DNA of 64,000 nucleotides from Thermobacillus xylanilyticus (GTDB taxonomy: Bacteria > Bacillota > Bacilli > Paenibacillales > Paenibacillaceae). Under the pieces are notes generated by a model that was not told where the DNA came from, did not search any database, and was given only the letters and a program-made list of their open reading frames with translations. This document shows positions 48,737 to 57,980 of this stretch, in pieces. Location: the NCBI RefSeq assembly GCF_907165215.1, contig NZ_CAJRAY010000085.1:1-64000 (forward strand), given 5' to 3'. The position numbers were made by a program, and so were the translations under genes. Numbering within the stretch: the stretch's first letter is position 1; the number at the start of each line of letters is the position of its first letter.

Positions 48737-48903
48737 AGAACGAGACGGCGCCGAAATTCAGCAAAACGCAAATCTTGCGTTCGCTGAAAATCGCTCCGGT
48801 ACAGAAAGACGTGCTCCGCACGCTGCTTCGTGACGACGAAACGTACACCCTCGATCAAGCGCGCAAGCTGATCGACAAATTTGCAAGCAGGAAGGTGAAG
48901 TAA
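48733..48903 (+). CDS. Small tail-locus protein, 56 residues
   Basis: GTG 48733 overlaps the preceding stop codon (GTGA) and opens a 57-codon frame ending TAA at 48903, 2 bp before the sheath gene. The protein is helical and basic (FSKTQILRSLKIAPVQKDVL, TYTLDQARKLIDKFASRKVK). GGAGGG at 48721-48726 is a well-placed ribosome site. A small gene between terminator and sheath is common in PBSX-like operons. Function unknown. Confidence 0.75.
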   Translation: MKNETAPKFSKTQILRSLKIAPVQKDVLRTLLRDDETYTLDQARKLIDKFASRKVK

Positions 48904-48905
48904 AC

Positions 48906-50228
48906 ATGGCAGGTGGAAACTGGATTTCGCAGAACAAGACGCGCCCCGGCGTCTATATCAACTTCAAATCGGAGGCGAAGGCCGCCGGCGCAATGGGAGA
49001 GCGCGGCATCGTCAGTCTGCCGCTTCCGCTGTCCTGGGGACCGGCGAAACAGGTGATCGCGATGGAAGCCGGCGACGACACGTTCGCGACGCTCGGGTAC
49101 CCGATCACGGCGCCGCAGCTGCTGCCGGTGCGCGAGGCGCTGAAGCGCGCCCGCACGGTGCTGCTGTACCGGCTCAACGCCGGCACGCAGGCAACGGGCA
49201 CGGACGGCGTGAACCTGACGATTACGGCCAAATACGGCGGCGTCAGGGGGAACGACATCACCGTCGTCATTTCGACGAATGTGGATGATCCGGACAAATT
49301 CGACGTGCAGACGCTGGTGGACGGCGCGGAAGTCGATTACCAGGAGGCCGTGCAGGAGGTCGAAGACCTCGAAGACAACGACTGGGTGACCTGGTCGGGC
49401 AGCGGCCTGCTGACGCCTTCGGCCGGCATTCCGCTGACCGGCGGCGCGGACGGCGCCGCGACGGCGCAGGATTACCTCGACTATCTCGAAGCGATCGAGG
49501 TGCAAGATTTCCACACGATCGGCCTGACGGCGACCGACCCGTCGGTGAAGGGCGTATTCGCCGCGTTCGCGAAACGGCTGCGCGATGAAGAAGGCAAGAA
49601 GATCCAGGTCGTGATGGAGAACTACCCGACGGCCGACTACGAAGGCGTCATCAGCGTGAAGAACGGCGTGGTGCTGGCGGACGGCACGACGCTCACGGCC
49701 GCGCAGGCCGTCGCATGGGTGGCCGGGGCAACGGCTGGCGCCGCGCCGAACGAATCGCTGACCTACACGGCCTACGACGGCGCCGTGGACGCTTCGCCGC
49801 GGTACACGAACAGCCAGATCATCGCCGCGCTGCAGAACGGCGAGTTCGTGTTCACGGGCATCGACGGCCGTGCGGTCGTGGAGCAGGACATCAACACGCT
49901 GAAGACGTTCACGCCGGACAAGGGCAAGGCGTTCAGCAAGAACCGCGTCCTGCGGGCGCTCGACGGCATCGGCAACGACTACATGCGGGTGTTCAGCGCA
50001 AGCTACATCGGCAAGGTGCCGAACAACGCGGACGGCCGGAATCTTTTCAAATCCGAGTGCATCAACATCACAAGCCAGTATCAGAACATCGGCGCGGTGC
50101 AGAACTTCGACCCGCAGACGGACATCGAAGTGCTGCCGGGCGCGGATTCGGATTCCGTCGTCGTGAATCAATGGGTGCAGCCGGTCGATTCAATCGAAAA
50201 AATCTACATGACCGTGACGGTCCGGTAA
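48906..50228 (+). CDS. Contractile tail sheath protein (XkdK-like)
   Basis: A 440-residue sheath subunit. The N-terminus has the sheath motif TRPGVYINFKSEAKA, and the C-terminal part has the conserved GIDGRAVVEQDINTLKTFTP, KNRVLRAL and DPQTDIEVLPG segments of the XkdK/YqbM family. Its presence defines a contractile (myovirus-like, R-type) tail. AGGAAGGTG lies upstream. Followed by the tube gene after 13 bp. Confidence 0.93.
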   Translation: MAGGNWISQNKTRPGVYINFKSEAKAAGAMGERGIVSLPLPLSWGPAKQVIAMEAGDDTFATLGYPITAPQLLPVREALKRARTVLLYRLNAGTQATGTDGVNLTITAKYGGVRGNDITVVISTNVDDPDKFDVQTLVDGAEVDYQEAVQEVEDLEDNDWVTWSGSGLLTPSAGIPLTGGADGAATAQDYLDYLEAIEVQDFHTIGLTATDPSVKGVFAAFAKRLRDEEGKKIQVVMENYPTADYEGVISVKNGVVLADGTTLTAAQAVAWVAGATAGAAPNESLTYTAYDGAVDASPRYTNSQIIAALQNGEFVFTGIDGRAVVEQDINTLKTFTPDKGKAFSKNRVLRALDGIGNDYMRVFSASYIGKVPNNADGRNLFKSECINITSQYQNIGAVQNFDPQTDIEVLPGADSDSVVVNQWVQPVDSIEKIYMTVTVR

Positions 50229-50241
50229 GAGGTGACGCGAA

Positions 50242-50706
50242 ATGATTTTCCGTGAAGGTGACGCGATTTCCGGCAAGCAGGCTTATGCCTACATCAAAAT
50301 CAACGGCCGCCAGGAAGAGCTCTTCTATGCGAAGTCGCTGGAGGCCACGATCGAGAAGAACAAGGTCGATGTGCCGGTCCTCGGCCGCACGAACACGCCG
50401 CAGCGGGCGGCGGGCTGGTCGGGCAGCGGCACGCTGACGATCTACTATGTGACGTCGGTGTTCCGGCGCCTCATGCTCGACTACATCAAGACCGGCCGCG
50501 ACTTCTGGTTCGACCTGTACGTCGTGAACGAAGATCCGCAGTCCAGCGCCGGCAAGCAGTCGGTCATGCTGAAAAACTGCAACCTGGACAGCGTCATTAT
50601 CGCGAAGTTCGACGCGTCCAGCGACGACATGCTCGAAGAAGAGATGCCGTTCACGTTCAGCGACGTCGAACTGCTCGACGAGTTCCGCACGATTACGGGC
50701 GCCTGA
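50242..50706 (+). CDS. Tail tube protein (XkdM-like)
   Basis: A 154-residue beta-sandwich inner-tube subunit of the XkdM family, with DAISGKQAYAYIKINGRQEE, LGRTNTPQRAAGWSGSGTLT and a C-terminal EMPFTFSDVELLDEF. It assembles hexameric rings inside the sheath. GAGGTGACG ribosome site. Confidence 0.92.
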   Translation: MIFREGDAISGKQAYAYIKINGRQEELFYAKSLEATIEKNKVDVPVLGRTNTPQRAAGWSGSGTLTIYYVTSVFRRLMLDYIKTGRDFWFDLYVVNEDPQSSAGKQSVMLKNCNLDSVIIAKFDASSDDMLEEEMPFTFSDVELLDEFRTITGA

Positions 50707-50749
50707 TGGGCGCCCTCTTTCATCCAAAATTTGAGGGAGGATTCTCGCC

Positions 50750-51157
50750 ATGAACCTGCAGGAATTTCTGAACAACAACCCGATCGACAACCTGACCGAA
50801 GAAGTGGTGGTCTCGCCGCGCTTCAAGGATGAGAAGGGCAACTTGCTGAAATTCAAAATCAAGGCGATGACAAGCCGGGAGTTCGACGACATCCGGCGCA
50901 GCGCGATGCAGATCAAGAAGGGCCGCAAGGTCGAGTTCGACGCGCAGAAATTTAATCTCCAGGTCGTCGTCCACCACACGCTGGTTCCGGACTTCAAGGA
51001 TGCGGCAAGCATCCGCAAGCTCGGCTGCCATACGCCGGAAGAGTACGTCCAGAAGGTGCTGCTCGCCGGCGAAGTCGCGACGCTCGCACAGAAGATCCAG
51101 GAGCTGAGCGGCTTCGACGTCGAGATGGACGAGCTCGTGGAAGAGGCAAAAAACTGA
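50750..51157 (+). CDS. Tail assembly chaperone, short form (gpG-like, XkdN)
   Basis: A 135-residue protein with NLQEFLNNNPIDNLTEEVVV, an FKIKAMTSREFDDIRRSAMQ stretch and YVQKVLLAGEVATLA, as in the XkdN family. It ends exactly at the heptamer A AAA AAC plus TGA, where some ribosomes should shift to the -1 frame. The short form coats the tape measure during tail building. GGGAGG precedes the ATG. Confidence 0.88.
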   Translation: MNLQEFLNNNPIDNLTEEVVVSPRFKDEKGNLLKFKIKAMTSREFDDIRRSAMQIKKGRKVEFDAQKFNLQVVVHHTLVPDFKDAASIRKLGCHTPEEYVQKVLLAGEVATLAQKIQELSGFDVEMDELVEEAKN

Positions 51158-51327
51158 TCCGGGAGGGCGATAGTGAAGCGAACTACGCTTACTACGCCCT
51201 CCACAAGCTTCACATCCTCCCGAGCCAGTTCGTGAATCTGCCCCGGGAGGAGAAGGCGTTCATCATCGCCTGCATCGACGAGCGAATCGCGGCGGAGAAG
51301 CGGGCGATGAGGAAGAAGCGGAAGTAG
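50750..51327 (+). CDS. Tail assembly chaperone, -1 frameshift extended form (gpGT-like)
   Basis: Slippage back by one base at 51148-51154 (A AAA AAC, last sense codons before the stop) joins the 135-residue short form to a 57-residue extension that starts with LIREGDSEANYAYYALHKLH and ends with a basic tail, TAG at 51325-51327. The extension has no start codon or ribosome site of its own. It occupies the whole gap before the tape measure gene. A G/GT pair made by frameshifting is a conserved feature of long-tailed phages. Confidence 0.82.
51148..51154 (+). promoter_or_regulatory. Programmed -1 ribosomal frameshift site
   Basis: A AAA AAC in the X XXY YYZ phase of the upstream gene, immediately followed by the in-frame TGA. 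Confidence 0.82.
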
Positions 51328-51347
51328 TGTGAAAGGAGGGCTGGGAT

Positions 51348-53855
51348 GTGGCAACTGTTGATTCGACGGTCAAACTGTTGGAAGCAGCCGGCAAATCCGC
51401 CGAAGAAGCGACCAAGCAAATCGAAAAGATGACAAAGGCAACGGAAAAGTTGACCAAAGCAATGACCAAGGCCTCAAAAATCAACGTATTGTCGAGTAAA
51501 GCACTGAACAGTCAGCAACGGATGATCAAGAATTTTGAGAAGATCATCAAGACCATTCAGAAGGTTTCAGCGGAGCAGAAAAAGCTAAATCAGCTGGTAT
51601 CGACCGGTCAAACATTACTCAGAGGTCAGGCTGCACCGCTCAATCGCCTGGTATCGCTATCAAGCTCAATCAGGTCGAACTTGAGAGATGCCAGTAGATC
51701 TGCGAGTTTCTTGCAACGAGTCAACAATCAGGTGCAAAGGCTCACGCGAGCGATCAATCAGATGACAAGACCATTGAACCAGATTATGGGAGTCTTAAGG
51801 CGGTTGATCAGGAGCTTCGGTGACCTCAATCGTGCAACCAGGACATTTTTGAACAGCTTGCAGAGGGTTATCACCGCAGTAAGACAAATCAGGGATGTCT
51901 TGAGCCGGATAAGAGATTTGACAATGCGAGCGTCTTCCCATATGAGACAATTCAGCAGGCAAGCAATGTCCGGAAGGCCAGCGCTCAATCGTCTCGCTCC
52001 TCCGATGAGACATCTGGTGACCTTGTCAAACACGCTCAGATCGAATATGCAGCAAGTCAACAGATATACACAATCCGTTCAAAGAGCTTCGGGTCAACAG
52101 GGTCAGTTTTTGAATCAGAATGCAAAAGCCAATCGATGGGTCGATTTCGGACAGAAAGTCTTCAATAGCCTGTCTTCGATGATGAAACGCGGGTTATCCA
52201 ACTTGTTTTCGGCTCAAAACTTCAAGTCGGCTATGGCATTCAGCGATAATTACATGAACTCTCTTACTCGCGTAAGCGCAATTAACGATGGCTCACAGTC
52301 GGACAAAGAACTGCAATCCAAAATTTTGGCGGCAGCCGATCGTTCACGTGGGCGCTATTTGGACATGGCGGAACATATCACGAAATTGGGACTGTCGGCG
52401 CCCCAAGCATTTTCGGGCAACGATGAAATCATCGCATTTACGGAGCTTTCACAGAAAGCGTTCCGCTTGGGCGGTGCCGGCGCCATGGAGCAGCAAGCCG
52501 GAATGGATATGCTGGTTCAAGCGATGTCGATGGGCGGACTTCAAGGAAACGACTTCCAGATGATTATGGACAAAGCACCTATGCTGGCCGATGCGATCGC
52601 ATCGTTCACCGGTAAATCGAAAGAAGAATTGATCGCATTGTCAGCCGAAGGATTGATTACCTCGGACATTCTCAAGGGCGCCCTGTTCTACGCGGCGGAT
52701 GAAATCAACAGAAAGTTTGAAGGATTGCCCAATACATTTGGAGATCTTTGGAACGATATCTCCAATTCTGCGGTTGAAGCCTTTGGTCCGGTCATTGAAC
52801 GTGTGAGCCAATTATTGAACAGCGAGAAAGGACAGCGGTTGGTTTCAGAGATCGGTCAGGCGTTCCAAGTGGCGGCAACCTTTGTCGGACAACTTATTGA
52901 AGGAATCGCAATGGTTGCATCTTTCATTATCAATAACTGGTCTGTTTTTGAACCCATTCTCTGGGGCGTTGTCGCAGCCGTCGGAGCCTGGACAATCGCC
53001 CAGTGGGTGCTGAATGCTGCTCTCTCAGCCAACCCGATAGGCTTGATCGTCATGGCCGTCGCAGCGATGATCGGTATCATCACAGCTCTGGTAATGTGGA
53101 TTGCCCACCTGTGGAGGACGAACGATGCGTTTGCGGAAAACATGCTCAGGGCTTGGTACGGTATCCTCAACTTTTTCGACCGGGCAGTCGCCTTCTTCTG
53201 GCAGGTTGCCGAATGGTTGGTTCAACCGTTCGTGCAATGGGCAATACAGATTGGGAATCTTGTCGAGAATGCCATCAATGGTATCATAGGCGGAATCAAT
53301 CATGTGCTCGGATATATCAACAACATCTTCGGGACTTCATATCAACTGAGTGTCAACTTTGACTTTCAGGATATTGCTCAAGACCTTCAAGATTTCCAGG
53401 ATAGGGTTACTCAAAATAAGATTGACGCCATAGATCGGGCGGCGCGAAACGAGGCGGAGCGCGAACAGAAAATTAAAGATTTCTTTGCTGATCGCGCGGC
53501 CAAACGTGCCCTCGAAGATGCCGAATGGCAAGCAAAGGAAGAACAGGAGACTGACTATTCCAAGTGGCAGAAGGAACCGTCTGAATGGCCGACAAATCAG
53601 CCTAACATCAACAAAGTGAATGAAGTCGGCCGCATCAACGACACCGTCGACATCTCCAGCGAAGATCTGAAGATGATGCGCGAGCTGGCGGAGATGAACG
53701 CGATCCAGAATTTCGTATCGCTCACGCCGACGGTGAACGTGCAGACAGGGGATATTCGCAATGGCTACGATGTAGATACGATTATCTCGCGTATTGAACA
53801 GTCGCTCACCGAGCAAATCGCGTCTTCGGCGCAGGGGGTGTATGGCCTTGGTTGA
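51348..53855 (+). CDS. Tail tape measure protein
   Basis: An 835-residue protein. The first ~270 residues are Lys/Gln/Arg-rich helices, and a tape-measure N-terminal-type domain lies at ~320-500 (LDMAEHITKLGLSAPQAFSG, GMDMLVQAMSMGGLQGNDFQ). Hydrophobic segments are at ~525-585, followed by a charged coiled coil. At ~1 residue per 1.5 angstrom this predicts a tail of roughly 120 nm. GTG 51348 lies 8 bases after AAAGGAGGG. Most of the gene is visibly AT-richer than its neighbours. Confidence 0.9.
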   Translation: MATVDSTVKLLEAAGKSAEEATKQIEKMTKATEKLTKAMTKASKINVLSSKALNSQQRMIKNFEKIIKTIQKVSAEQKKLNQLVSTGQTLLRGQAAPLNRLVSLSSSIRSNLRDASRSASFLQRVNNQVQRLTRAINQMTRPLNQIMGVLRRLIRSFGDLNRATRTFLNSLQRVITAVRQIRDVLSRIRDLTMRASSHMRQFSRQAMSGRPALNRLAPPMRHLVTLSNTLRSNMQQVNRYTQSVQRASGQQGQFLNQNAKANRWVDFGQKVFNSLSSMMKRGLSNLFSAQNFKSAMAFSDNYMNSLTRVSAINDGSQSDKELQSKILAAADRSRGRYLDMAEHITKLGLSAPQAFSGNDEIIAFTELSQKAFRLGGAGAMEQQAGMDMLVQAMSMGGLQGNDFQMIMDKAPMLADAIASFTGKSKEELIALSAEGLITSDILKGALFYAADEINRKFEGLPNTFGDLWNDISNSAVEAFGPVIERVSQLLNSEKGQRLVSEIGQAFQVAATFVGQLIEGIAMVASFIINNWSVFEPILWGVVAAVGAWTIAQWVLNAALSANPIGLIVMAVAAMIGIITALVMWIAHLWRTNDAFAENMLRAWYGILNFFDRAVAFFWQVAEWLVQPFVQWAIQIGNLVENAINGIIGGINHVLGYINNIFGTSYQLSVNFDFQDIAQDLQDFQDRVTQNKIDAIDRAARNEAEREQKIKDFFADRAAKRALEDAEWQAKEEQETDYSKWQKEPSEWPTNQPNINKVNEVGRINDTVDISSEDLKMMRELAEMNAIQNFVSLTPTVNVQTGDIRNGYDVDTIISRIEQSLTEQIASSAQGVYGLG

Positions 53856-54624
53856 CCGTTGCGGCATATGGCTGAGTTGGAACAACCAGGAGGACGGCTT
53901 TGAACTGCCCGTGCTTCCCGCTGAGCTCAACACGAGCATCGGTGGCGACAGCGCGGGGCATGAAGTAGCCGGCCTCGGCAAGATCAGCGTGATCAAAGAC
54001 CGCGAACTGGCAGAGTACACGATCGAAAGTTTCTTTCCCGCATACCCGCCGCATCCGAATCCGAAGCCGGATCCGAAATCGGGTTTGGATCCGGATACGA
54101 GCGTGCATCCGTACATCACGGCGGTCGAAGTTCTGCCGCCAATGGTCTATGTGCGCAAAATCATGAAATGGTGGGAGACGAAGCGGCCCATCCGGTTCGT
54201 GTTTGTCGGCAGCAACCGGTATGCCGGCACTTCGGGAGAGACCATTTCGGAGATCAACACGGCCGCCAGCATTGAAAGTTTCGAATGGAAGGAAGTCGCC
54301 GGATCACCCGGCGATATTTCGTATTCGCTTCGTCTGAAAGAATACCGTTTCTACGCCGCACGGAAGACGACGGTGATCGAGCAGGCGAACGGCGAGGTTG
54401 CGCTGCAGAAGGCGAAAATGGGCCGGCCGGATGAACGCGTGCCGCCGTCCACTTACACGCTGGTTGCGGGGGACAGCCTGTGGAAAGTGGCGCAGAAAAT
54501 GCTTGGCGACGGATCGCGCTGGCGCGAGATTCAGAAGCTGAACGGCATCAGCGACGCGCAGCTCAAATCGCTGCCGGTCGGGATGGTGCTGAAGCTGCCC
54601 TCGGGGGGCGGTAACGTTGCTTAG
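53842..54624 (+). CDS. LysM-containing baseplate/hub protein (XkdP-like)
   Basis: A 260-residue protein. The N-terminal ~190 residues match the XkdP type (EDGFELPVLPAELNTSIG, WWETKRPIRFVFVGSN) and a C-terminal LysM domain is at ~208-258 (YTLVAGDSLWKVAQKMLGDG). LysM binds peptidoglycan or stabilises the hub. Starts 14 bp inside the tape measure gene (ATG 53842; TTG 53848 is also possible) and overlaps the next gene by 8 bp. Confidence 0.88.
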   Translation: MALVDRCGIWLSWNNQEDGFELPVLPAELNTSIGGDSAGHEVAGLGKISVIKDRELAEYTIESFFPAYPPHPNPKPDPKSGLDPDTSVHPYITAVEVLPPMVYVRKIMKWWETKRPIRFVFVGSNRYAGTSGETISEINTAASIESFEWKEVAGSPGDISYSLRLKEYRFYAARKTTVIEQANGEVALQKAKMGRPDERVPPSTYTLVAGDSLWKVAQKMLGDGSRWREIQKLNGISDAQLKSLPVGMVLKLPSGGGNVA

Positions 54625-55585
54625 GATTCTCCTTGACAACAAGCAAGGCCGGATCTGGGATATCTCCGAGATTGTTTCGGATATCAGCTGGACGACTTCG
54701 CGCGTCGGGCGGCCGGCGAGCTTCGAGTTCACCCTGATCGGCAGCGCCATTTTTCAGGATCGGACGTTTGCGGTCAATAACGGCGACATCATACGGGTAA
54801 CGAAAGATGATGTCAACGTGTTCTACGGCTACGTGTTCAGCATCGACCTGAACCAGGATGCCGAGATCGGCATCAAGGCGTACGATCAGGTTCGATATTT
54901 GCTGAACAAGGACACGTTCGTGTTCAAAAACCAAACCATCGGAGACATCATCCGCGAGATCGCCAAGAAATTCGAACTGAAAACCGGCCGCATTGACGAC
55001 ACCGGTTACAAAATTCCGTCCATGATCGAGGACGGGCAGACGCTGCTCGATATCATCGAGAAAGCGATCACCCTTACCATGTCGGCGACCGGGCAGTTTT
55101 ACGTGTTCTTCGACGATTTCGGTGAACTGTCGCTCCGGGATGTACGATCGTTTGATGCCGGCATCTACGTCGGCGACGGCAGTCTGATGACCGGGTTCGA
55201 ACATACCCGGGACATTGATTCCGACACCTACAACCGGATCAAATTGTACCGCGACAACCAGCAAACCGGACGGCGGGAAATCTACATGGCCCAGGACAGC
55301 GTAAACATCGCCAAGTGGGGCGTGCTTCAGTTGTACGAGAGTGTGGACGAAAATATGAACGCTGCCCAAATCGGTGAGATGCTGGATCGAATGATGAAAT
55401 TGAAAAACCGCGAGCAACGGACGCTCAAGCTGGACGCCATCGGGGATATCCGGGTGCGGTCCGGCATGTATTTGCCGATTGTCATCGAGTCGCTCGGTAT
55501 CAACCAGCAGATGATGGTCGATGAAGTGAAGCACCGGTTCGACGGTACCAACCATACGATGAGTCTGACTTTGAAAGTGGTGTGA
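54617..55585 (+). CDS. Tail hub protein (XkdQ/YqbQ-like, gpD class)
   Basis: A 322-residue protein of the XkdQ family. SDISWTTSRVGRPASFEFTL and NNGDIIRVTKDDVNVFYGYV give the late-control gpD-like beta-barrel start; a central NQTIGDIIREIAKKFELKTG segment and a C-terminal barrel follow. This is the hub joining tube to spike. TTG start overlapping the previous stop. Confidence 0.88.
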   Translation: MLRILLDNKQGRIWDISEIVSDISWTTSRVGRPASFEFTLIGSAIFQDRTFAVNNGDIIRVTKDDVNVFYGYVFSIDLNQDAEIGIKAYDQVRYLLNKDTFVFKNQTIGDIIREIAKKFELKTGRIDDTGYKIPSMIEDGQTLLDIIEKAITLTMSATGQFYVFFDDFGELSLRDVRSFDAGIYVGDGSLMTGFEHTRDIDSDTYNRIKLYRDNQQTGRREIYMAQDSVNIAKWGVLQLYESVDENMNAAQIGEMLDRMMKLKNREQRTLKLDAIGDIRVRSGMYLPIVIESLGINQQMMVDEVKHRFDGTNHTMSLTLKVV

Positions 55586-55588
55586 ATC

Positions 55589-55924
55589 ATGCTGAACGCA
55601 ATCCGGCAGGCAGCCCTGACCGCCATGGAGACTGCGGCTCCGGTTGCCGTCCTGATGGGCACCGTGACGAAGACTGATCCGCTCGAGGTGAACGTCGATC
55701 AACGGTTCACCATCGATGCGGATTTTTTGCTGGTGCCGGAGTCGCTAACGAAGTTGGAGCTGGACTTGAGCCACAGCCATTCCGCATCCGGAGGTACAAC
55801 CGACGCGGCACTCACGGAACCGGCGGTCATCCGGCCGGGCCTCAAATCCGGAGACCGGGTGGCGTTGCTCCGGGTTCAGGGCGGTCAGAAATATATCATT
55901 TTGGACAAGGTGGTGAGCGGATGA
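55589..55924 (+). CDS. DUF2577 baseplate protein (XkdR-like)
   Basis: A 111-residue protein with VLMGTVTKTDPLEVNVDQRF and a C-terminal GDRVALLRVQGGQKYIILDK, as in DUF2577/XkdR, with an OB-like fold. Probably the tip or spike base. Overlaps the next gene by 4 bp. Confidence 0.85.
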   Translation: MLNAIRQAALTAMETAAPVAVLMGTVTKTDPLEVNVDQRFTIDADFLLVPESLTKLELDLSHSHSASGGTTDAALTEPAVIRPGLKSGDRVALLRVQGGQKYIILDKVVSG

Positions 55925-56322
55925 TTCCGGCAGGCGGAAGCCTCGGCACACAGCGCATGGAAGTGGTCGAGCAGCCATCCCGCACCTGGGGGCTGGATGT
56001 GGAGCACGGGCGCGTGGCGGGGATGATCGACGGGTTGGAGGCGGTCCGGCAGGCGGTGTTCAAAATTTTTCAGACCGAACGGTTCCGGCACATCATTTAT
56101 GACGCGGACTACGGTGTGGAGCTGGCGGGACTGGTCGGCCGTGATCCCGCGCTCGTCCGGTCCGAACTGCGGCGTCGGATTACCGAAGCGCTCACCCAGG
56201 ATGATCGGATCGACGACGTGGCAGATTTTCAGATTGTATTTTCCGGGGAGACGGCGGACGTGCAATTCACGGTCGTATCGACGTTCGGAACATTTCGCGA
56301 GGGGGTGACGCTCCGTGTATGA
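55921..56322 (+). CDS. DUF2634 baseplate wedge protein (XkdS-like, gp25 class)
   Basis: A 133-residue protein with the DUF2634/XkdS pattern: RTWGLDVEHGRVAGMIDGLE, AVFKIFQTERFRHIIYDADY and GVELAGLVGRDP. Related to the gp25 lysozyme-like wedge fold. Overlaps the J gene by 8 bp. Confidence 0.87.
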   Translation: MIPAGGSLGTQRMEVVEQPSRTWGLDVEHGRVAGMIDGLEAVRQAVFKIFQTERFRHIIYDADYGVELAGLVGRDPALVRSELRRRITEALTQDDRIDDVADFQIVFSGETADVQFTVVSTFGTFREGVTLRV

Positions 56323-57394
56323 AGCCCAGACGTTTGAGGCGATCTTGCAGCGGATGTTGAGCCGGGTGACGGACAATGTGGACAAGCGTCCCGGCAGCGT
56401 GATCTATGATGCTCTGGCGCCGGCGGCAGCCGAACTTGCGCAGCTGTATGCGGAGCTGGACATCAACTACAATTTGTCGTTCGCCGATACGGCGAGCGGC
56501 GATTATTTGACCCGGCGCGCAGCCGAGTTTGGCGTTCAGCGCAAGCCGGCGGTGAAGGCAAGGCGGGTAGGCCGTTTCTACGGCGAAGGCGACGCGCCGA
56601 TCGATGTGCCGCTTGGCAGCCGGTTCGGCATCAGCGGTCTGTTTTATACGGTGGTCAGCAAGCTCGGTGCGGGAATTTACGCGCTGGAGTGCGAGACAGC
56701 CGGAGCGGCCGGGAACCAGCCCTACGGCGCGCTGCTGCCGGTCGATTATGTTGCCGGTCTGGTGCGGGCTGAACTGGCGACGGTCATTGTGCCGGGAGAG
56801 GAAGAAGAGGACGACGAGTCGCTCCGGCAGCGATATTACGCGGCCGTCAATGAACCGCCGTTCGGCGGGAATGTCGCGGATTACAAGCAGAAGATCGGCG
56901 CGATCGAAGGGGTCGGCGGCGTGAAGGTGTTTCCGGCCTGGCAGGGCGGCGGGACGGTGAAATGCACGATTATCGCCTCCGACTACAGTGCCCCGGCCGG
57001 CGCATTGGTGGCTGCGGTGCAGGAGGAGATTGACCCGCCCGGACGCAGCGGGCAGGGAAGCGGGCTGGCCCCGATCGGCCACCGGGTGACCATTGCCGGG
57101 GTGCAGCCGGTGACCGTCCATGTGGCGACAACCGTGACGCTGGCGGGCGGTGTGAGTGTCGGGCAGGTGCAGGAGCCGATCGAGGAGGCCGCCCGGGCCT
57201 ATCTGCTCGGGCTTCGCAAAGCTTGGGCGGGAGAGTCGCAGTTAATTGTCCGCATAGCGCAGATCGAGGCGGCTATCCTCACCGTGCCGGGCGTCATCGA
57301 CGTGACCGGGACGACATTGAACGGCTCGGCGGCGAATGTGACGCTGGATGCGGAAGAGATTCCGGTGCTCGGGACGGTGGTTGTCAATGCGTGA
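56315..57394 (+). CDS. Baseplate protein J (XkdT-like)
   Basis: A 359-residue wedge protein. Family marks are ILQRMLSRVTDNVDKRPGSV with IYDALAPAAAELAQLYAELD at the N-terminus and a GNVADYKQKIGAIEGVGGVK stretch. Forms the baseplate wedge with the DUF2634 and DUF2313 proteins. GTG start after GAGGGGGTGA, overlapping its neighbours on both sides by 8 bp. Confidence 0.93.
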   Translation: MYEAQTFEAILQRMLSRVTDNVDKRPGSVIYDALAPAAAELAQLYAELDINYNLSFADTASGDYLTRRAAEFGVQRKPAVKARRVGRFYGEGDAPIDVPLGSRFGISGLFYTVVSKLGAGIYALECETAGAAGNQPYGALLPVDYVAGLVRAELATVIVPGEEEEDDESLRQRYYAAVNEPPFGGNVADYKQKIGAIEGVGGVKVFPAWQGGGTVKCTIIASDYSAPAGALVAAVQEEIDPPGRSGQGSGLAPIGHRVTIAGVQPVTVHVATTVTLAGGVSVGQVQEPIEEAARAYLLGLRKAWAGESQLIVRIAQIEAAILTVPGVIDVTGTTLNGSAANVTLDAEEIPVLGTVVVNA

Positions 57395-57980
57395 GGTTGG
57401 GCGGATTTTGGGGTATTTGCCGGAGTTTTATCACCGGATCAAGGATTTTGTGGAGCTGGACAAGACGGAAAGCGCCGAGTTGGTCGATCTAACGGCTGCG
57501 GTTCAGCGGCTGTTGGACGACCAGTTCGTGACGACGTCGAGTCTGGGGGCATTGAAACGCCGGGAGCGCATGCTGGGCATTCAGGCAGACTCGTCCGTCG
57601 AGACCGTCGCCTTCCGGCGAAACCGCATCATCAACCGTTACTCCACGAAGCCGCCTTTTACGCTGCGTTATTTGCAGGAGCAGTTGGATCGGTTGGTCGG
57701 GCCCGGGCGGACGGTTGCGGATATTGACGTGCAAAATTTCCTGCTCACCATTACAACAGCGATCGACGATGCCGAGATTTTCCGGGAAGTCGAGCATACC
57801 GTCAAGGTGATCATTCCGGCCAACATCGTGTATCAGCAGAATACGGCGCTGCAAGATGACATTGAGCTGGTCGAGTCAATCGCTGTGCAGGACGTCACCT
57901 GGAATTACAAGTTGGACGGCTCGTGGCAGCTCGGCGCCGCGCCATTCGCAACTTTGGGACCGGAGGTGCCCGTGAAATGA
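57387..57980 (+). CDS. DUF2313 baseplate/tail protein I (XkdU-like)
   Basis: A 197-residue protein with the YmfQ/DUF2313 pattern: LPEFYHRIKDFVELDKTESA, RERMLGIQADSSVETVAFRR and VKVIIPANIVYQQN. It caps the wedge and holds the fibres. Overlaps J by 8 bp and the next gene by 4 bp. Confidence 0.88.
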   Translation: MREVGRILGYLPEFYHRIKDFVELDKTESAELVDLTAAVQRLLDDQFVTTSSLGALKRRERMLGIQADSSVETVAFRRNRIINRYSTKPPFTLRYLQEQLDRLVGPGRTVADIDVQNFLLTITTAIDDAEIFREVEHTVKVIIPANIVYQQNTALQDDIELVESIAVQDVTWNYKLDGSWQLGAAPFATLGPEVPVK

